Source: an uncultured Eubacteriales bacterium
GTDB lineage: Bacteria > Bacillota > Clostridia > Saccharofermentanales > Fastidiosipilaceae
Assembly: GCA_902373515.1 (NCBI GenBank)
Contig: CABKML010000004.1
Location: forward strand, 1 to 64,000
Direction: 5' to 3'
Length of the DNA stretch: 64,000 nucleotides
Below the pieces are notes generated by a model. That model did not search any database. It worked only from the letters and a program-made list of their open reading frames with translations, and was not told the origin of the DNA. The position numbers and the translations under genes were made by a program. Within the stretch, counting starts at the first letter, position 1. Every line of letters starts with the position of its first letter. This document shows, one piece after another, positions 17,196-26,521 of this stretch.

Positions 17196-18860
17196 TTATA
17201 CAAGATTGTCGATTTCTTCCTGAGTCAAGCCTTCCAAGCGGATTTTCTCAAACTCGGCCCTATGTTTTTCCGGATCATAGCGATCGTTGTTGACAATATT
17301 TTCCGGCGGAATATCCTGTTCCATAATAAACCATTGCGGGAAGAGCTGACCTGATTCTAGGGCTAAAGCCTGCATAAGTTCTTTAAATTTTCTGCCTTTA
17401 ATTTCCGCAGGGGCATAAATGGCATTAATTACTCTGTCGGCGTAGCGATAAATCGAAGCGTTAACGAAGACGACGTCCAGCTCATCCTCTTTTTGATTCT
17501 TCTCATAATATTTTAAGAATCCGGCAAAAGCCAATACCGATAAAGGCGGCAAGAGAAGATCGAAGCGGTCATAAATTGTCAAAAGTAATTTTTCTTCCGC
17601 TTTTTCGGTATATAATTCGGCACTGATAACGCCATTAATATTATGGCGACATTGTAACGACAGCTGTAAGACCCCTTTGTGAGCAAAATCATTCATCCAA
17701 GCCAGTGATTTGACGTTATCACGACTGCTGAATTCAAACAGCATCCGTTCCAATTGGACAGGTAATTCAAAAGTATTGTGCTTACCTTTAACTTCAAAGC
17801 GAAAATTATGCACCAGTTCGCTCAACATATTACCTTTTTGTCCGGATAAAATAATTTTATTAATCAGCGGACACATGACTTTGGCATAGCAGGCGGCCAA
17901 TAATAAGTATCCTTGTTTTGCCGGTAAGAAAAGGTTAACGCGGCGATAGGAATCTCCTGCGCCCTTTTCAGGTGAATCTGAAATTTCTTCTTTATTTTCA
18001 GGATGAATTTTGTCCGCTTTGTTTAAGGGTAATTCAGCAATTACTGCAAGTTGTAAAGCAGTGGCGATTAAAACTGCCGATAAGCTGTCCAATGTCGATA
18101 AAGTTGGAGCCGGATAGTCGCTGAGATTTTCTTCATTTGTCATATCAACTGACTGAGGTGTTTTCTCGTAATTATCAGAATCGGACTTGGAATCATTAAC
18201 TTCACTGCGACTGAGAGCTACTTGAGATTTAATATGTCGTAAACGACTGGCAAAAAGATTAATTGTCGGTAAGCTCAAAGCGTTATCTACAGGTGCCAGA
18301 ATTATATTATTGACATATTTCTTCATAGCGGCATGTACAACCGGATTAATGCGCTTAGGATTATAGTACAGCGTCAATTTCCGGTCATATTTAACAGCTT
18401 CCAAAGCTCGAACTAAAGCGACAAAACTGCTGTTACCCAAATTATGTTCCAACAAAATCAAGTCTCGCCGATCCTGCCGTTTGCGTAAGGCTGCAGCCTG
18501 CAGCTGAACCAATAAAGGCAATATATAATCATATATACTGCCGCTGTCCAACTTATCCAATTCCGCCAAATATAAAGGCATATAATGATTAAACGGCTTC
18601 AACGGCAACAGACTGTCAATCTTAGAAAATTGTTTTCCGACAATTTCATCCAACTCCTTGCGCGTAAAAGAGGGGAAAAACAATGCTAAAAGAGAACTTA
18701 TCCGCTCAGCCGGTTTGAGTTGTGCCAGTTTTTGCAAATCGGCAGCCGTAATTTCGGGGAAAGTTTCGGGAACGTAATAACCGTTTTCTAAGTTTTCCAC
18801 CGTCAAAAGCAAATCCGAATCGTTGATTTTCTCAAATGTTCTGATATGTAAATATTGCAT
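17196..18860 (-). CDS. threonine synthase-fold protein lacking PLP-binding residues (predicted pseudoenzyme)
   Basis: The protein has 554 residues and an intact frame. Blocks of clostridial-type threonine synthase are recognisable in order: YYVPETFPEIT (residue 28) with FTRKELDEIV (65); a position matching the GPTxAFKD PLP-lysine block reads LDSGSIYD (104-111), so Lys is replaced by Tyr110; the ATSGDTG block reads EHNLGNS (138-144); the phosphate-binding PTGNFGN block reads PAKQGYL (313-319) but is followed by the conserved-looking AACYAKVM and LINKIILS; then QLERMLFEFSSRD (369). An acidic, low-complexity insert covers about 215-305. The enzyme activity is therefore very unlikely. It follows the gtrA-like gene by 49 nt. 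Function unknown; a binding, scaffold or regulatory role is possible. Confidence 0.75.
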   Translation of the reverse strand: MQYLHIRTFEKINDSDLLLTVENLENGYYVPETFPEITAADLQKLAQLKPAERISSLLALFFPSFTRKELDEIVGKQFSKIDSLLPLKPFNHYMPLYLAELDKLDSGSIYDYILPLLVQLQAAALRKRQDRRDLILLEHNLGNSSFVALVRALEAVKYDRKLTLYYNPKRINPVVHAAMKKYVNNIILAPVDNALSLPTINLFASRLRHIKSQVALSRSEVNDSKSDSDNYEKTPQSVDMTNEENLSDYPAPTLSTLDSLSAVLIATALQLAVIAELPLNKADKIHPENKEEISDSPEKGAGDSYRRVNLFLPAKQGYLLLAACYAKVMCPLINKIILSGQKGNMLSELVHNFRFEVKGKHNTFELPVQLERMLFEFSSRDNVKSLAWMNDFAHKGVLQLSLQCRHNINGVISAELYTEKAEEKLLLTIYDRFDLLLPPLSVLAFAGFLKYYEKNQKEDELDVVFVNASIYRYADRVINAIYAPAEIKGRKFKELMQALALESGQLFPQWFIMEQDIPPENIVNNDRYDPEKHRAEFEKIRLEGLTQEEIDNLV

Positions 18861-18909
18861 ATATTCCTCATTTCTCCCGACAATTACAGCAGGCTAAGTC
18901 AATTTTACC

Positions 18910-19698
18910 TTATTTCTTCATAAAAACAAAAAATTTGCTCAAAATATAATTGCACACGACAACTAAAAATGCGGTGGCAATTTTCGCCCAATCCTGATTG
19001 ATCCGACATATTTCAACCAGAAAAGCCATCAAGGCAAATTCAATGACAAAGCCGGAAAATAAGCGGGAAAAGACAAAGCGTTGTAATTCCTGCCACCAGA
19101 TTCCCTTGCCGCTAAAAACATATTTGCGATTAACCCAAAAAGCGAAAATAACGCTGATTACGAAAGATAAAATTTGGGGAATCAGCCATTCTTCCGTAGC
19201 AAACAAAGAGAATATATGGGCGAAAAGACTGAAGCTGCCTACGGAAACTACTGTGGTTAAAGCGCCGAAAAATAAATACAAAGTCAACTCGCGCGACAAA
19301 ACGGTCAATAAGAAAATTCCAAGCAGGCAGCCTAAAAATATTAAAGCTTCCCAACACATATAATTCGGAAAAATCTGCAGAAGCTGTAAACGCTTGACGT
19401 AAATCAAACTGACCGGAGGAAAGATGACGGCAGCAAAAAAAATCATGCTGCGGCGCCACCAAGGTAAGTAAAATTTCGTACCGTAATAACAAAACAAAGC
19501 CAAAAGGCAACTGCAGACGGTCAAAGATGCTAAATTAAAAGTAAATTCCGTCTGTAAAACTCCCGGTACTGCAGCAGGCAAGAAGTGCAAAACAGCTTGC
19601 AGAATTAAGAAGCAAAGCACAGTCGGAGCTAAGATAAACTTGACGTAATAACTTCGGCCCCGAACATTATTTTCATTTTTATTCGATTCGATATTCAT
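18910..19698 (-). CDS. GtrA-like integral membrane protein with an extra N-terminal membrane domain
   Basis: About 262 residues from the ATG at 19698; a longer reading to 19743 would overlap the upstream gene more. The C-terminal ~125 residues match the GtrA pattern of four helices: LYLFFGALTTVVSVGSF, then FVISVIFAFWVNRKYVF, ending in CNYILSKFFVF. GtrA proteins are linked to flipping or transfer of lipid-linked sugars for cell-surface polysaccharide. The N-terminal half adds about four hydrophobic segments not present in minimal GtrA proteins (about 120-150 residues). It overlaps the upstream nucleotidase gene by 20 nt, so the two are cotranscribed. No sugar-transferase gene is adjacent. Confidence 0.75.
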   Translation of the reverse strand: MNIESNKNENNVRGRSYYVKFILAPTVLCFLILQAVLHFLPAAVPGVLQTEFTFNLASLTVCSCLLALFCYYGTKFYLPWWRRSMIFFAAVIFPPVSLIYVKRLQLLQIFPNYMCWEALIFLGCLLGIFLLTVLSRELTLYLFFGALTTVVSVGSFSLFAHIFSLFATEEWLIPQILSFVISVIFAFWVNRKYVFSGKGIWWQELQRFVFSRLFSGFVIEFALMAFLVEICRINQDWAKIATAFLVVVCNYILSKFFVFMKK

Positions 19699-20380
19699 TC
19701 TGTAATATAACGCTCTCTTTCGATTCCGCATCCAAGGCGGCATGATTCAAATCATCCAAAGACATACTGAAAGCACGAACAAAATGTTGCACAAAATAAT
19801 CAGCTTCCGGCAACTGCAGTTCCCCGATTCTTTGCTCAGTTTTACTGCAAGCTGCTGCAAATTCCTGATTACCCAAAGCCGCTTCCTGCCTGCACTTGAT
19901 TAAAGCACTGATCTTATCGGCAGCCTTGATGAATAATCGATTCAATTTTTGCTGCTCCGACAGAGTCCCGGCGGCAGCGGTATTTTCACCGGTCAGAATT
20001 AAGGGGCGATAATTTGCCTGTAATTCCGATGGTAAAAGTGCCAACAGTCGTTGAGCGGCAATATCTTCAACAACTTTGTATGCCTGCTTCAATTCCGGGT
20101 TATAGTATTTAACCGGTGTCGGTAAATCACCCGTTATTACCTCAGTAGCATCATGCAGCAAAGCTAACTGCAACAACTCTCCTAAATCCAATTTAATTTG
20201 CGGTAAGGTTACTGCCGTCAACTTGTTCAGGCGAATATAATACAGAGCCTGCACAATTATCGCCACCTGATAAGAATGCTCGCATACATTTTCTTTTTGG
20301 CGGCATTGCATCAAACTCCAACGCTCAATTAAACTCAGGCGATTGAGCATGGCAAAGAAATTATAATTTTCCTCATTCAT
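19679..20380 (-). CDS. HD-domain 5'-nucleotidase, YfbR-like
   Basis: About 233 residues from the ATG at 20380, which lies just after the pcrA stop codon; an upstream in-frame start would lie inside pcrA. The HD phosphohydrolase metal ligands are seen: His in ENVCEHSYQVA near residue 32 and the HD pair in LLHDATEVITGDLPTPVKY near residue 75. The block TGDLPTPVKY is the hallmark of YfbR, which removes phosphate from deoxynucleoside monophosphates. The family assignment is good; the exact substrate is inferred. It lies in a pcrA - nucleotidase - gtrA-like - pseudo-threonine synthase run on the minus strand. Confidence 0.85.
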   Translation of the reverse strand: MNEENYNFFAMLNRLSLIERWSLMQCRQKENVCEHSYQVAIIVQALYYIRLNKLTAVTLPQIKLDLGELLQLALLHDATEVITGDLPTPVKYYNPELKQAYKVVEDIAAQRLLALLPSELQANYRPLILTGENTAAAGTLSEQQKLNRLFIKAADKISALIKCRQEAALGNQEFAAACSKTEQRIGELQLPEADYFVQHFVRAFSMSLDDLNHAALDAESKESVILQNEYRIE

Positions 20381-20384
20381 AATA

Positions 20385-22979
20385 CTACTCCCGCTGCAGA
20401 TGGGCCGCTTTGGCCATAATGCGCTTTCTTTCACCATTATCCAACTGTATAACTATAATAGCGTCATTGGCAACCGGTTCTATTTGTTTAATTACGCCAT
20501 GTCCCAAGCGGGCATGCACAACTCGCATATTAACTTTTAATTGTGCCAACTCCAATTCATTTGTGCTTTTGCCGGCCGCTAAGGGGGTCAATTTGATTTC
20601 AGTTTTTTTGTTGTTACTGATTTTGTGTAATTGACTCATAGCCTCCTGTACACCTTTATTAATTACTCGTTGCGAGTAAGCGACTGTGTTTTTGTTGCTG
20701 TTATAGTTGTTAGCTTGGTAGTTGCCGAAACTGAAACTACCGGAACTTTCATAGTGACGACGATCATTATGCTGAAATAAATCATAGTTATCGGCGCTCG
20801 TCTCATTTTGCTTTTCATCCAACAATTCAGGCGGTATTTCCTTTACGAAACGTGATTGCGGATTATAGGTAGTACTACCGTAAAGTAAGCGTTCCGCCGT
20901 CGCTGTTAACGTTAATTTCTTTTTAGCTCTGGTAACTCCGACATAAGCTAAACGTCTTTCTTCTTCCAAACTTTCAATATTATTCAACGATCTTACACCG
21001 GGAAAAATACTTTCTTCCATCCCGACAATAAAAACGTTATCAAACTCCAATCCTTTAGCGGCATGTAAAGTCATTAAAGTAACGAAATTCCCGTCATTTT
21101 CGCCCTCCACCGCCTGATTTAAGACCGTCATTTCCAAATAATCATGTAAATCGTCCAACAAAGTCCGCTGTCTTAGGCTTTCAGCCTCGGAATCACTCTC
21201 TGTCGTTCTTTTCAGAGCTTCCTGTTCCAACAACGACAAGTCGGCGGCCTTACCATCATAAGTCTTTACCGGCGCTGTACTCAAATCTGTAATAGCTTTT
21301 CTTTCGCGGCTGACAAAAGCCAGCAAATCGTTCTCCTCCAATTGCTCATCGGTAAAATCCAAGGTATCAAACTTAGCTTGCTTAACAAAGTCGACAGCAT
21401 CCGAAAGCATTTCTTTCAAGTTTTCCACCCGTTGCGCCGAATCTTCGCGTCCTTTTTCCATTTGATTCAAAATCTCTTCGACTAAACCGCTTTCATTCTG
21501 AACATATTCAATATAAGAGGCTAAAGTAAAAGCGGGATTTTGCAAATTACGTCTCATATCGGCCACCAGCCGGGCAAAAGTTGCTAATTTGTTCTGAGCT
21601 TTCTGCAGTTCCGGATAACGGGAAACTTCCGCACAAATTTCTAAAGCCGATTTGCCGGAGGTACGAGCCAAAGTTAAAACTTTTTCGACTGTACTTGTTC
21701 CTATCTGTCTTTTAGGCGTATTAACTACCCGGATGAAAGCCAAGTCATCTTTAGGATCGCAAATCAAACGCAAATAAGCTAAAACATCTTTGATTTCTTT
21801 GCGCTCATAAAAACGTAAACCGCCGAATATATGGAAAGGTATCTGCGCTTTCAGAAAGGCCAACTCTAAATTACGCGATAAAGCGTTAACACGGTATAAG
21901 ACAGCAAATTTCCTGTATTCCTGCCCCTGCTGCACCGATTTTTTGATAGTTTCAACAACATAATCAGCTTCATCCTGTTGGTTCAAAGCCCGATAATAAG
22001 TAATTTTGTCGCCTGACGCCGCCGTGGTCCACAATTCTTTGGCCTTACGTTTCCGGTTATGTTTAATAATATTATTTGCAGCCTGTAAAATAGTGGCACT
22101 GGAGCGATAATTCTGTTCCAATTTAATTACTTTCGCATCCGGAAAATCTTCCTCAAAGCTCAGAATAATTCGGACATCCGCACCTCGAAAAGCGTAAATA
22201 GACTGATCATCATCCCCGACAACACATAAATTGCGATGTTTGGAACTCAGCATATGAACAAGGTTGTACTGAGCAAAATTGGTATCCTGATACTCATCAA
22301 CAAAAATATAGCGAAAACGATTAGCGTACAGTTCCAAAACATGGGGATAATTCACAAACAGAACATAAGCGTTGAGCAGCAAATCATCAAAATCCATCGC
22401 ATTGAGACTTAATAATCTTTTCTGATATTCCGCATAAAACGGGAAACACAGCTTGGCTGTACTGTCCAAACATTTCGTCAATGTCGGATATTTCTCGTAA
22501 AACTGCTCCACCGTCAACAAACGACCTTTTTGTTTGGATATAGCCTGAATAACCGCACGCGGGTCATACATGTCTTTGTCCAAACCTTGTTCCTGCAAAA
22601 TTGTTTTAATCAGTTTTTGCTGTTCTTCGGTATCCAAAATCTGAAAACTCGGGCTGTAGTGCAAGAGCGAGCCGAACTGGCGCAAAACTTTAACCATCAC
22701 GGAATGGAATGTACCTATCCACATGCGATCGACGTTACTGCCGATTAATTTACTTACACGTTCTTTCATTTCCAACGCTGCTTTGTTGGTAAAAGTTAAA
22801 GCCATAATTTGTTGCGGCATTACCTGTAAATCTTTAATTAAATGGCTGATACGATAAGTAACTACCCGTGTCTTGCCTGAACCTGCTCCTGCCAAAATCA
22901 AAAGCGGTCCTTCACCGTAAAGTACCGCCTCTTTTTGGGCGGCATTCAAATCATTATAAATTGTGCTTGTATTTTCCAT
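20385..22979 (-). CDS. pcrA: ATP-dependent DNA helicase PcrA/UvrD
   Basis: A superfamily 1A 3'-5' helicase for repair and for clearing replication blocks. It has 864 residues, longer than the usual 720-760. Motifs in order: Walker A AGAGSGKTR (residue 31), DEYQDTN (222), GDDDQSIYAFRGAD (256), EQNYRSS (288), and LMTLHAAKGLEF (610). The C-terminal Tudor-like RNA-polymerase binding fold is present (VVHARLGHGVIKQIE near residue 820). The extra length is mainly an insert of charged residues about 500-590. The ATG at 22979 fits the conserved N-terminus (LNAAQKEAV), but no ribosome site precedes it. Confidence 0.96.
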   Translation of the reverse strand: MENTSTIYNDLNAAQKEAVLYGEGPLLILAGAGSGKTRVVTYRISHLIKDLQVMPQQIMALTFTNKAALEMKERVSKLIGSNVDRMWIGTFHSVMVKVLRQFGSLLHYSPSFQILDTEEQQKLIKTILQEQGLDKDMYDPRAVIQAISKQKGRLLTVEQFYEKYPTLTKCLDSTAKLCFPFYAEYQKRLLSLNAMDFDDLLLNAYVLFVNYPHVLELYANRFRYIFVDEYQDTNFAQYNLVHMLSSKHRNLCVVGDDDQSIYAFRGADVRIILSFEEDFPDAKVIKLEQNYRSSATILQAANNIIKHNRKRKAKELWTTAASGDKITYYRALNQQDEADYVVETIKKSVQQGQEYRKFAVLYRVNALSRNLELAFLKAQIPFHIFGGLRFYERKEIKDVLAYLRLICDPKDDLAFIRVVNTPKRQIGTSTVEKVLTLARTSGKSALEICAEVSRYPELQKAQNKLATFARLVADMRRNLQNPAFTLASYIEYVQNESGLVEEILNQMEKGREDSAQRVENLKEMLSDAVDFVKQAKFDTLDFTDEQLEENDLLAFVSRERKAITDLSTAPVKTYDGKAADLSLLEQEALKRTTESDSEAESLRQRTLLDDLHDYLEMTVLNQAVEGENDGNFVTLMTLHAAKGLEFDNVFIVGMEESIFPGVRSLNNIESLEEERRLAYVGVTRAKKKLTLTATAERLLYGSTTYNPQSRFVKEIPPELLDEKQNETSADNYDLFQHNDRRHYESSGSFSFGNYQANNYNSNKNTVAYSQRVINKGVQEAMSQLHKISNNKKTEIKLTPLAAGKSTNELELAQLKVNMRVVHARLGHGVIKQIEPVANDAIIVIQLDNGERKRIMAKAAHLQRE

Positions 22980-22985
22980 ATGCTG

Positions 22986-22991
22986 ATTATA
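22986..22991 (-). promoter_or_regulatory. -10 box of pcrA only 6 nt from its ATG
   Basis: TATAAT on the minus strand, with just six bases between it and the pcrA start codon. Transcription would begin at or next to the ATG, consistent with a leaderless mRNA. No good -35 was found. Confidence 0.4.
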
Positions 22992-23072
22992 ACAAATAAG
23001 CGGGAAAGAGGCACAGGGTATATCCTGCGCCTCTCAGTAAATTGATAATTAATAATTAGTAATACTCAATCT

Positions 23073-23615
23073 CTAATATTCCAATTCCATTACACCGTAT
23101 TCCCCGGCTTTACGAGCATAAATTACATTGACCTTACCCGTTTCACCGTTTAAATACAGGAAGAAGCTGTGACCTAAAAGCTGCATTTGCAGTAAAGCTT
23201 CTTCTTCATCCATAACAGCGATATTAAAGCGTTTATGTTTAGTAATTTTTTGCACGGTTTCTTGGTCTTCCGCAACTGCAGATCCGTCCTGCAGTTCATC
23301 ATACAAACGCTTGAGACTTTCACTGTGATGATGTTTCAAAATTCTGGTTTTATGCTTACGTAATTTACGCTCCATTAAATCCAGAGCCTGATCAAAAGCG
23401 ACAGTAGCGTCGTTAACATTAGCTGTCGTACGATAGAAATAACCGTCAACCTTCAATGTCAATTCGCAAATAACAGAATTATTGACGGCGCTGAATTTAG
23501 CTTCCACCTGATCCTGAGCAGCTAAATTACGCTCCAATTTATTTATCTTCTTAGTAGCATGTTCTTTAATTCGCTCACTGATCTTAACATTAATACCTTG
23601 TAAATTAAACTTCAT
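23073..23615 (-). CDS. hpf: ribosome hibernation promoting factor, long form
   Basis: It binds idle 30S subunits; the long form dimerises 70S ribosomes into 100S particles in stationary phase. From the ATG at 23615 it has 180 residues; GGGAG upstream supports this start over a GTG at 23624. The N-terminal S30AE domain covers about residues 1-100 (MKFNLQGINVKISERIKEH at the start), and the C-terminal dimerisation domain about residues 123-180 (KHKRFNIAVMDEEEALLQM, then HSFFLYLNGETGKVNVIY). The linker is of normal length. It stands alone between gap and pcrA. Confidence 0.95.
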   Translation of the reverse strand: MKFNLQGINVKISERIKEHATKKINKLERNLAAQDQVEAKFSAVNNSVICELTLKVDGYFYRTTANVNDATVAFDQALDLMERKLRKHKTRILKHHHSESLKRLYDELQDGSAVAEDQETVQKITKHKRFNIAVMDEEEALLQMQLLGHSFFLYLNGETGKVNVIYARKAGEYGVMELEY

Positions 23616-23746
23616 AAATGTCACGCTCCCTCTACGCTAATTACCGGAACAAAGTTACCTTTGTTATCTATATTATATATTACTGCGACAATCGGGGCAA
23701 TTAACTCGTTGACACAATCAAACAAAACTTTGTTGAAAAACTTATG

Positions 23747-23791
23747 CCAAAAAAGCCCTGCCTGTCAAAATCATTTCGACGAGCAGGGCTT
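23747..23791 (-). terminator. rho-independent terminator of gap
   Basis: Stem of AAGCCCTGC type (23753-23761 with 23783-23791), long loop, and on the minus strand a run of six T after the stem. Confidence 0.85.
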
Positions 23792-23819
23792 AACTTTCAA
23801 GTTTCAGACCGGAAAGCTG

Positions 23820-24905
<1,086 letters not shown>

Positions 24906-25027
24906 TTAAATCTAGCAAATATGCTCGAAGAACTATCGAACTATTGTTTATTTTATATCAGATGTCACCGGATTTCAAATAAAAGCGGCCAACTTCTCAT
25001 ATTTTGTACAAATTGTCTAATCTTTGT

Positions 25028-26455
25028 TCAAACCCCTACATCCTTTTTGCCGTTCGTCGGGGATGTTTTATCAGTTTTAGTTTCCAGTTTTTTCTTGTTT
25101 TTAGGGTTTTTAACTTGCTCCTCTTCACTCTTTTTATCCATATTTTCATTTGTTGTCAAATAGGGCAAAGAGATGTGCGGCAGATGCGGAAGCGGTAAAT
25201 GCTTATTCATAATTGCGGTAAAAAACGGCGTAGGATTGTAATCTCGGCGCATAAGGGCATCAACGTCTTTCTCTACCGCAAAATATTCTACGGCACTGTG
25301 CAATTTGGCAACAGCAATATTTCTTTGTTCGTTGCTCTGCTTGACATATTGTTTGATGACAACATAGAGAACGGCTGAAAGCGGGACTGAAAGGATTAAG
25401 CCGGGGAAACCGAAAAAGTTACCGCCGATTAAAACGGCTGCGAAAACCCAAATTGCCGGTAAACCCACCTGTGAACCGACCACAAAAGGATAAATTAAAT
25501 TGCCTTCAATTTGTTGCACTACAAAAAATAAAGGTAAGAATAATAAGGCCTTATGCACATTTACAGTCAAAATTAAAATAAAGGAAAGGCTGGCAGAAAT
25601 ATAAGCACCGAAAATAGGGATAAGAGCAAAAAGGGCCACCAGGACGGCAATCATGCTGTAATACGGAATATCGAATAAAAACATTACTACAAGGACAAGA
25701 AAGCCCAAGATTCCCGCTTCCATGCAGGCAGCGGCAATATAACGGGCGAACATTTTACCGGCGAAAATCATTAATTTCAAGAAATGGTCAACCTTTTCTT
25801 CATTAAACAAAGCATAAAGCAGACCGGTAACTTCCCGCCCTATCTGTTCTTTGCCGCATATAATATATATTCCGAAAATCAGGCTGATGAGGAAGGTTAC
25901 AAAACCGCTGATAATATTTAATACGATATTGGAAATACCGCTGATTAACGAACGAATAACCTTGTCATAGCTTAAAGTAAATTGACGAGCAATATCATCC
26001 AGATGAACGTTATTGGCATCGGCAAATTCTCGAATTTGCGGTTTGGTTTCTAAAAAATTCTCCACCTGATCGGTCAAGCGGGCAACTGTCAGCGGAATTT
26101 GCGCACTCAGGCGCACCAAAGTAGCGTTAATTTGGGGTAAGAGCAAAGCGAAAAAGGCATAAATCAAAGCTCCGAAAAAGAACAATGACAGCAATAACGA
26201 CAAAGGTCTTTTCACTTTTTTTCTGGCAGAATCATATTTGCCCCAATTAACCGAGAAAAACTTGTGCTCTATATAAGACGTCGGGATATTGATTACGAAA
26301 GCTAAAGCGGCGCCCAAAGTTATCGGTAATAACTTGGAGGAAAAGCTGTGCAGCCAGTTAGGTAAAAAATTGAAATTGAGCGACAGCCAATAAACTGCAC
26401 CCGCTATCAATGCGTAAGCGATAAAATCGCGTGTTCTGAATCCTTTAATATGCAT
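25028..26455 (-). CDS. AI-2E family membrane transporter
   Basis: The protein has 475 residues and seven to eight hydrophobic segments, with the paired loops typical of the family; the stretch around FALIPIFGAYIS near residue 280 and PFVVGSQVGLPAIWVF near residue 315 are characteristic. Family members include TqsA and Na+/H+ antiporter-like or unknown exporters, so the family name should not be read as proof of AI-2 export. A charged tail of about 60 residues, rich in Lys, Glu and Asn, follows the last helix and ends in a cytosolic-type sequence. It is downstream of glgA but separated by a hairpin. Confidence 0.85.
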   Translation of the reverse strand: MHIKGFRTRDFIAYALIAGAVYWLSLNFNFLPNWLHSFSSKLLPITLGAALAFVINIPTSYIEHKFFSVNWGKYDSARKKVKRPLSLLLSLFFFGALIYAFFALLLPQINATLVRLSAQIPLTVARLTDQVENFLETKPQIREFADANNVHLDDIARQFTLSYDKVIRSLISGISNIVLNIISGFVTFLISLIFGIYIICGKEQIGREVTGLLYALFNEEKVDHFLKLMIFAGKMFARYIAAACMEAGILGFLVLVVMFLFDIPYYSMIAVLVALFALIPIFGAYISASLSFILILTVNVHKALLFLPLFFVVQQIEGNLIYPFVVGSQVGLPAIWVFAAVLIGGNFFGFPGLILSVPLSAVLYVVIKQYVKQSNEQRNIAVAKLHSAVEYFAVEKDVDALMRRDYNPTPFFTAIMNKHLPLPHLPHISLPYLTTNENMDKKSEEEQVKNPKNKKKLETKTDKTSPTNGKKDVGV

Positions 26456-26477
26456 CCGTTTACGCCTCTCTATAAAG

Positions 26478-26499
26478 AAAACCGCCTCAATTGAAGCGG
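26478..26499 (-). terminator. probable terminator after glgA
   Basis: Seven-base-pair hairpin around CCGCCTC/GAAGCGG (26482-26499, loop of 4) followed by four T on the minus strand. It lies 23 nt after the glgA stop. The short T-run makes it moderate. Confidence 0.6.
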
Positions 26500-26521
26500 C
26501 AGCAGTAACTTTGTTTCCTAC

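Noticed and set aside
23640-23819. Possible small gene on the plus strand between hpf and gap
   Set aside because: The only frame runs antisense into gap across its terminator and has no site.
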